Source of the DNA: Congeria kusceri
Lineage: Eukaryota > Mollusca > Bivalvia > Myida > Dreissenidae
Length of the DNA stretch: 64,000 bases
Assembly (NCBI GenBank): GCA_027627225.1
Contig: CM051032.1
Coordinates: forward strand, 59,726,637-59,790,636
Direction of reading: 5' to 3'
This document shows positions 59,043 to 64,000 of this stretch, piece after piece. Every line of letters starts with the position of its first letter. Within the stretch, counting starts at the first letter, position 1. The notes beneath the pieces were generated by a model. That model searched no databases and was not told the DNA's origin. It worked only from the letters and a program-made list of their open reading frames with translations. The position numbers and the translations under genes are program-made.

Positions 59043-60864
59043 AAATAAACAATGTAAGCATTTAAGATAAGCAAGCAATTAATGATTCAGTTAACAAGCA
59101 AATTACATACATAAATGCACAAAATGCTAAGAACAAACATATAAATAAATCAATCAAAAATAATTGTATACATGACATATTAAATTATATTCACGGTTAA
59201 AATCAAAATTATTTCAAGGACAAATATTGATAAGCTGAAATGTGCATGTGCATGAAATAAACACATTCCATGCTAAATATGCATGTCATTCATTTGCCAA
59301 ATGTTGGAGTCGGAACATACTCTGGTTCCAATTATTAAATTCAATTGGCATAACTTGAAACAACATGTTTGAATACTTAATTTCTAAATGCATGGCTCGT
59401 AAAAACGCTTGCCCGTAAGTTATTTTGCTGAGTTTGCATTGATAAATGCAATATTTAACAATCGAATATATAATACATATAAACATTTTGTTTACACAGG
59501 TTAGCTAAACACACATTTGTTAAATGTTATAAGATAGAACTAGCATTGCAAACAAAATAAATGTTAAATGTATACTAATGTTAGGTAATACTACAATATT
59601 AATGTTAATATACATATCTGATACATTTTATCAAGATACATTTGTACTTATACATACAATTAATTTCCATGCATATGCATTGATCAACAAATGTTTATTA
59701 ACAAATCAAGGTTATGTTTCATTTGTGAAACTAAGTTTTACTTTGTCAGAAAATAATGCTGTACAGCTGTCAAATGTAAATGATGTATGCTGCCCAAATT
59801 TGTACAACAGAATTATTTAACTGTACTTTCTTACGCAAAAAAGTGTAACAATATCTTTTTCGTCTATGCACCACAACGAATGCACTATATGATACAACAA
59901 AACTGTTGAAGGTATTCAGGCAACTCTTGGTCAATTGCCTACAATGGCCATCCCACAGCTTTGTGCAACAATAGTGTTGAGAAAAGTTCCAAACAGAACA
60001 AGCACTACAGCACACTCTGTCCATTAGTGATGGGACAATTAGTCAAAATCGAATAGCAGTTTGTAAAAAAATTTTGATGTCAATTATCAATGACACAGTT
60101 ACAAAATCGATCAGCGGATTCGACATGCGAAATACGGACTGAGATGCGGCTTTATTATTTTAGATCAAATCATTTTAAATTATTTTACAGTTTTTTCATG
60201 TTTAATTTTCTTGTTCTATATTTGTTTTTTTACGTTCAAAATTGATAAGCAAATGTTTAGTAATCGAAGTCTGTCACTAAACTTAATTGTTTATTTGTTT
60301 ACATTTATTATTGATACACAAGAAACAAATATACATCCATATTCAAGTATTTTTTATACGTTAAATGGATTGAAATATCTATAATACAAAATAATATTTG
60401 AAACCAATTATAATTGGCAAAACTGCATCAGAAGCTGCCACCCGTTCCAACCCGAAGATCGATTGCAATTTCGAACCAATGTCCAAACACTACTGTCCAT
60501 TATCCCCAAGTGCCTATTTCATCATTAAATATGACACTTTGTTCATTATCTTAAGATATAATAATTCATTTTTTATAAAAATTACAACTGTCTTAAAGAC
60601 ATGATTGTCATTGTGAAAATTAAAACTGCTCTACAACTATCTTTTCATTCCCATTCTAGTAATATGCAGGTGAAACAAAAACAACATCCACATGCAAGCA
60701 GTACAACCATAACCAACAAATGTTAGACCAGAAATATAATATAGTACAACTGTTACATAGATACACCATATACAGGGTCTATTAAAACGATCTATAAAAT
60801 AAGTCAAAAATTAGGTAACCATGGTGATACAGGAACAGCATTCACTGTGTGACCTTGAAATTAC
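59043..60864. other. Intron between exons 2 and 3, remaining part
   Basis: AT-rich; no feature supported. Frames at 59578-60024 lack domains. Confidence 0.5.
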
Positions 60865-60990
60865 CTTGCCCTTGGGCGACCCCACATAGGGAGACTTAGG
60901 TTTAGGGGGTATGGAAGGGCGGGGCCTAGAATTCCTTGTCGACTCCTTGTCAGCAGTTGTCTTTCTTGGTGAGGGTTGGGGCGTTTTAGG
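60865..60990 (-). CDS. MPDZ: MPDZ/PATJ-like exon 2: Pro/Lys/Ser-rich linker
   Basis: This 126-nt exon (42 codons, phase 0-0) lies between acceptor TTTGTGGTAG and donor AAG|GTAATT. The product begins PKTPQPSPRK and ends PKSPYVGSPKGK, with several PxxP motifs (RPRPSIPPKPKSP) that could bind SH3 domains. The open frame that is longest here by ORF length is a different frame. The frame given is the one that joins neighbouring exons without stops. It is interpreted as a disordered linker of the scaffold. The next intron is 2.3 kb and ordinary. Confidence 0.72.
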
Positions 60991-61441
60991 CTACCACAAA
61001 TCAGATTAAAAGTAATTGCAATTACACGTGCAAAACACAACATTGAACACTTCAATAATCAGCATGCCAAATTAAAGCAAACCATATTAGACACTACTAT
61101 CGGTATATAGTAATGGACAATAAAATATTTGCTTAAAAAATAAATCAAATTAAAACAATGTTCACAATATACATATACAGTCGACATTCTATGTGAATTT
61201 AGAATAATCTGAATACCAGTAATTTTCTTTCCAGTAAGCAAATTAAGTTTATAATAGCTGTTTAATAAACATTTTACAATTTTTATTTTTATTTTTCATG
61301 ATGTATAGAGACTTTACAATTCTACTAGTATCTCATAGTTACAAACTGTTATCTCATAGCCATTTTTATGTCTGGCTGACATAAATATTCCTCTAAAACG
61401 ATGCTCGTCATTCGAAAGGATGCAAACATTGAAAACCGTAT

Positions 61442-61691
61442 GTGGAGCGTCATGAGAAAACCGGTCATAATGCATGTGCGTAAAGTGTCATCCCGGATTA
61501 GCCTGTGACTGAATCCGGGACTGCACTTTCCGCTTTTGTGGTATTTTCTGTTTCAAGGAAGTCTCTTCTAAACATAAATTCACTGTAGGCGGAAAGTGCC
61601 GTCCTGGATTAGCCTGTGCGGACTGCACAGGCTAATCCAGGACGACACTTTACGCACATGCATTAAGACCGGTTTTCTCATGACGCGCCAC
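61442..61691 (+). mobile_element. GATTAGCCTGTGC MITE, copy 13 (GTGGAGCG-ended)
   Basis: The ends are GTGGAGCGTCATGAGAAAAC and TTTTCTCATGACGCGCCACA, with TA next to the ends (GTATGTGG, CCACATATT). The left hairpin is partly deleted (GCCTGTGACTGAATCCGG). Confidence 0.93.
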
Positions 61692-62471
61692 ATATTGTAC
61701 TACTACGATGCAGCTGACAACTACAGAATAAATGTGTCAGAGCAACCAACAATTTTCCTAGAAATTTCAACATAAATTATAGCTTTTATTGAGGAACCTT
61801 TCAGACGAATCTAATACCAGGCAACCTGTGGTGCATTTTCATTAGACAAACCATACAATTGTTTTAAATGATTATACATTAAATATTGATTTAAAAAAAG
61901 TATTAGTATCATTTATGTGTGTTACAAAAGAAGTACATAGTGTTGCAAATGATTGTACACAAACATATGCTTTTGGATATCAAGTTTTTCTATGCACTGT
62001 ATTAATGTCTAGTGAACATGTAAAAAAACTTGCTAGAAATCACCATATTTAATCCATTTTGAAGTGAATGATATAAACTGTTAAAACGTTACAAATGTTA
62101 CTGTTAAAACACACACCCTCATTTTAATTCAAAGTGATTTAACAAGCAATTAAAAGTTATAAGTATGGCATAGTAATCGCGTTCAATTCAGTAATTGGAA
62201 ATATCATTTAGAAAATTAACCCGAAAGGTTACATGCAAATTTGTTGTGCACTGCTTAAACATGTGAATCAAAACAAATCTTATTTATATTGATACTTAAA
62301 ACCTGGCTTTCTTTGGTGAGTGGCACATCATTAAACATCATTTATTTAAAACTAGAACATGAATGCTTATCATTTTCAAATTAATATTTGCATGCAAAAT
62401 ATAAACGTAACAAATGTTAGCAGCAACTATTATTTGACAACTGCTTGAGTAGTTAAGAGAGAAACAGATAT

Positions 62472-62733
62472 GAGGCGCCTCATGGGAAAACCGAGCTTAA
62501 TGCATGTGCGTAAAATGTCGTCCCGGATTAGCCTGTGCAGTCCGCACAGGCTAATCAGGGATGGCACTTTCCACCTACAGTGGATTTATGCTTAGAAGAG
62601 ACTTCCTTGAAACAGAAAATACCGTAAAAGCGGAAAGTGCAGTCCCGGATTAGCCTGTGCAGACTGCACAGGCTAATCTGGGACGACACTTTACGCACAT
62701 GCATTAAGACCAGTTTTCCCACGACACACCTCA
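62472..62733 (-). mobile_element. GATTAGCCTGTGC MITE, copy 14
   Basis: Complete copy with ends GAGGCGCCTCATGGGAAAAC and TTTTCCCACGACACACCTCA. Both hairpins are nearly perfect. Flanking ATA/TAT suggests a TA target. Confidence 0.94.
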
Positions 62734-63425
62734 TATGATTATTAACGATTATTAACTTTTATTTTATGCTAAGAGCAGAAATACCAAAAAATATCAGTGA
62801 GATAAATCCTTACATCACTCACTGTGCTGGACTACTCGTTTAAATGTAAAAAAATACTCCATAGCATAAAATAAAAAGAAAATGCGTTTGTTTTCGGTAT
62901 GATAAACCTTATATCATCACTGGAAAGGGATACAATTTACATATTTTCATAAGAGAGAAACAGATATGAATATTAACTTTTATTGTGAAAACAAGGAGTT
63001 AAGTAAGTAATGAAACAACAGACTTTGTATGTTATTCAACAAAGATATAACGGGTTGCTGAATACAAAACAGCATATATTTCATTCCATTCAGTTCCTCC
63101 ATACATACAGAATATGAAATACCATTTTAGACATGCTTTAAACATTTTAAGGTACAGTAAACAAAAAAAGATTGTTAACACTGCGTCTTCCAGAATAAAA
63201 ACAGGCTCCATGATTATAAAGTTCTAAAAGAAAATCTAGGCCTAAATCCTTACCTTAAATCAACTGATATTTGTGACTGCTAATTTGGAAAAACTGTTGA
63301 ATGGCTACTTTGTCTGCCCATTCAACAAAAAGCCTATGTAACCATGGAGCCAGAATGGTGGAACAAGCATGCATCCAGTAGTCCAAGTAAATGAAATGTT
63401 AACTTGAGTACGAATCTGTAATCAC
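62734..63425. other. Intron between exons 1 and 2, remaining part
   Basis: AT-rich. A GTAAGG donor-like site near 63253 on the minus strand was tested and gives no in-phase exon. Confidence 0.5.
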
Positions 63426-63455
63426 CTGTCTAACTACAGGTAACGGTGGAGATGG
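63426..63455 (-). CDS. MPDZ: MPDZ/PATJ-like exon 1 of window: 30-nt proline-rich microexon
   Basis: The exon is read from acceptor TTATAGTGCAG to donor CAG|GTGATT. It encodes PSPPLPVVRQ in phase 0 at both ends, so it can be skipped without a frameshift. The proline-rich content matches the next exon (PKTPQPSPRK). It is too short to prove by sequence alone. The evidence is paired splice signals, phase and composition. It probably forms part of a disordered linker before the first visible PDZ. Confidence 0.5.
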
Positions 63456-63991
63456 CTGCACTATAACCTGTGATGTTGGCTATACCAAGAGAAAATACTC
63501 CAGTGTCAACTTCTATGGAATTTAGCAGTTGTGTACTTCTTTAAATAATGATTTTGTTTATAATGTTTTATATTTTAAATAACCAATTTGGCAATATGAG
63601 ACGTGCAGATCACCAGTATTAAGCAGACATAGTGCCAAATTACATGCAAACACTCTGTCCTGGGCAGGGAATCAAAACTTGTGATATTTGTAAAAAGCTA
63701 CTACTAAAAAACAATACCAGGGTTCAAAAACACGCATACACAAGCAAGTGTAGACAAGCCAGTCCCAAGGATATAGGAAATGGAACCAGGCAAACACAAG
63801 CTAAGATTTCATGAAGAGTATAACCATAGAGTTGCTTTTACATTCTGATGTTCTCATCCGATTTGTGTTTGAAAGGGACCCTTCTGATATTTTATTTATT
63901 CGTTTTGCAATTTTATACATATTTCGTTGTCAATTTATTTCTATAAAATGCCACTCACAATATTCAAATAATCTACCCACAGCTATATTAC

Positions 63992-64000
63992 CTCATCGGA
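63992..64000 (-). CDS. Possible 3' end of an upstream exon at the window edge
   Basis: On the minus strand the window opens with TCCGATGAG followed by GTAATAT, a reasonable 5' splice site. Read in phase 0 it gives Ser-Asp-Glu, compatible with the phase-0 start of the next exon. Only nine bases are visible, so this is a guess from the splice signal and phase. Confidence 0.25.

Larger units (their letters stand above)
7609..63455 (-). other. MPDZ: Partial multi-PDZ scaffold gene (MPDZ/PATJ family), 15 exons
   Basis: Fifteen minus-strand exons, each bounded by AG acceptor and GT donor, join with matching phases at all fourteen junctions (1877 nt, about 625 residues). Domain order is Pro/Ser-rich linker, PDZ (residues ~157-250), Ser/Thr-Pro linker, PDZ (~350-443), acidic/Gln linker, PDZ (~541-625). 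From family knowledge, these correspond to consecutive central PDZ domains of MPDZ/MUPP1 and PATJ/INADL, cytoplasmic scaffolds that bind C-terminal peptides of junction and polarity proteins. The L27 domain and first PDZs would lie beyond 64000, and further PDZs left of 7609. Introns range from 245 nt to 22.8 kb. The family call is strong. Which vertebrate paralogue it matches is not decidable, since invertebrates usually have one such gene, so the symbol is a family label. Confidence 0.9.

Noticed and set aside
60861..61055. Longest frame over exon 2 (RPNPHQERQLLTR)
   Set aside because: Out of phase with both neighbouring exons. The frame beginning PKTPQPSPRK is stop-free between acceptor and donor and joins both sides.
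63250..63290. Possible exon ending at a GTAAGG donor (minus strand)
   Set aside because: The candidate segments (10 or 23 nt) contain a stop or break the phase between exons 1 and 2.

Overview
This window is animal nuclear DNA, most likely from a bivalve mollusc. It is AT-rich, has intron-split coding with GT/AG splice sites, long introns, many short inverted-repeat transposons and minisatellites, and no bacterial-style gene blocks. The commonest repeat is a ~250 bp inverted-repeat element with GGATTAGCCTGTGC-type palindromes, present in 14 copies. I associate it from memory with dreissenid mussels (Dreissena). That assignment is an inference; bivalve is firmer than genus.

One protein-coding gene can be supported. 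It runs on the minus strand across almost the whole window, and its beginning and end both lie outside. Fifteen exons (63455 down to 7609) can be chained. Every junction keeps the reading frame, giving about 625 internal residues. The protein has a proline/serine-rich linker, a PDZ domain (exons 6-8), a Ser/Thr-Pro-rich linker, a second PDZ (exons 10-12), an acidic/Gln-rich linker and a third PDZ (exons 13-15). The three domains and their order match the central PDZ domains of the multi-PDZ scaffold family MPDZ (MUPP1)/PATJ (INADL), roughly MPDZ PDZ6-7-8. These proteins organise the Crumbs/PALS1 polarity complex and tight or septate junctions.

Layout, left to right. 1-7.6 kb: 81-bp tandem repeat at the edge, a foldback element, a PIF/Harbinger-like MITE, CGT-rich MITE remnants and a ~35-copy 43-bp satellite. 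7.6-9.4 kb: exons 15 and 14. 9.4-32.1 kb: a 22.8-kb intron holding a 1.3-kb inverted-repeat element, MITEs, three SINE-related loci including an eight-unit tandem array of tRNA-Asp-like heads (21.6-22.4 kb; two of the three loci are here), a 3.2-kb nested inverted repeat and a large TCA/ACC minisatellite. 32.1-39.7 kb: exons 13-10 with a mollusc-type tandem repeat that flips orientation at 38.8 kb. 40.8-50.3 kb: four different minisatellites and exons 9-7. The last of these minisatellites abuts exon 7 and carries a copy of its 5' splice site in each unit. 50.3-64 kb: exons 6-1 with further MITEs and hAT-like elements.

The most unusual observations are the splice-donor-bearing minisatellite, two other duplications of exon edges in the same gene, and the tandem pol III promoter array with no T-run terminator for about 1 kb. 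Most long open frames in the window are by-products of tandem repeats or MITEs and are not genes.
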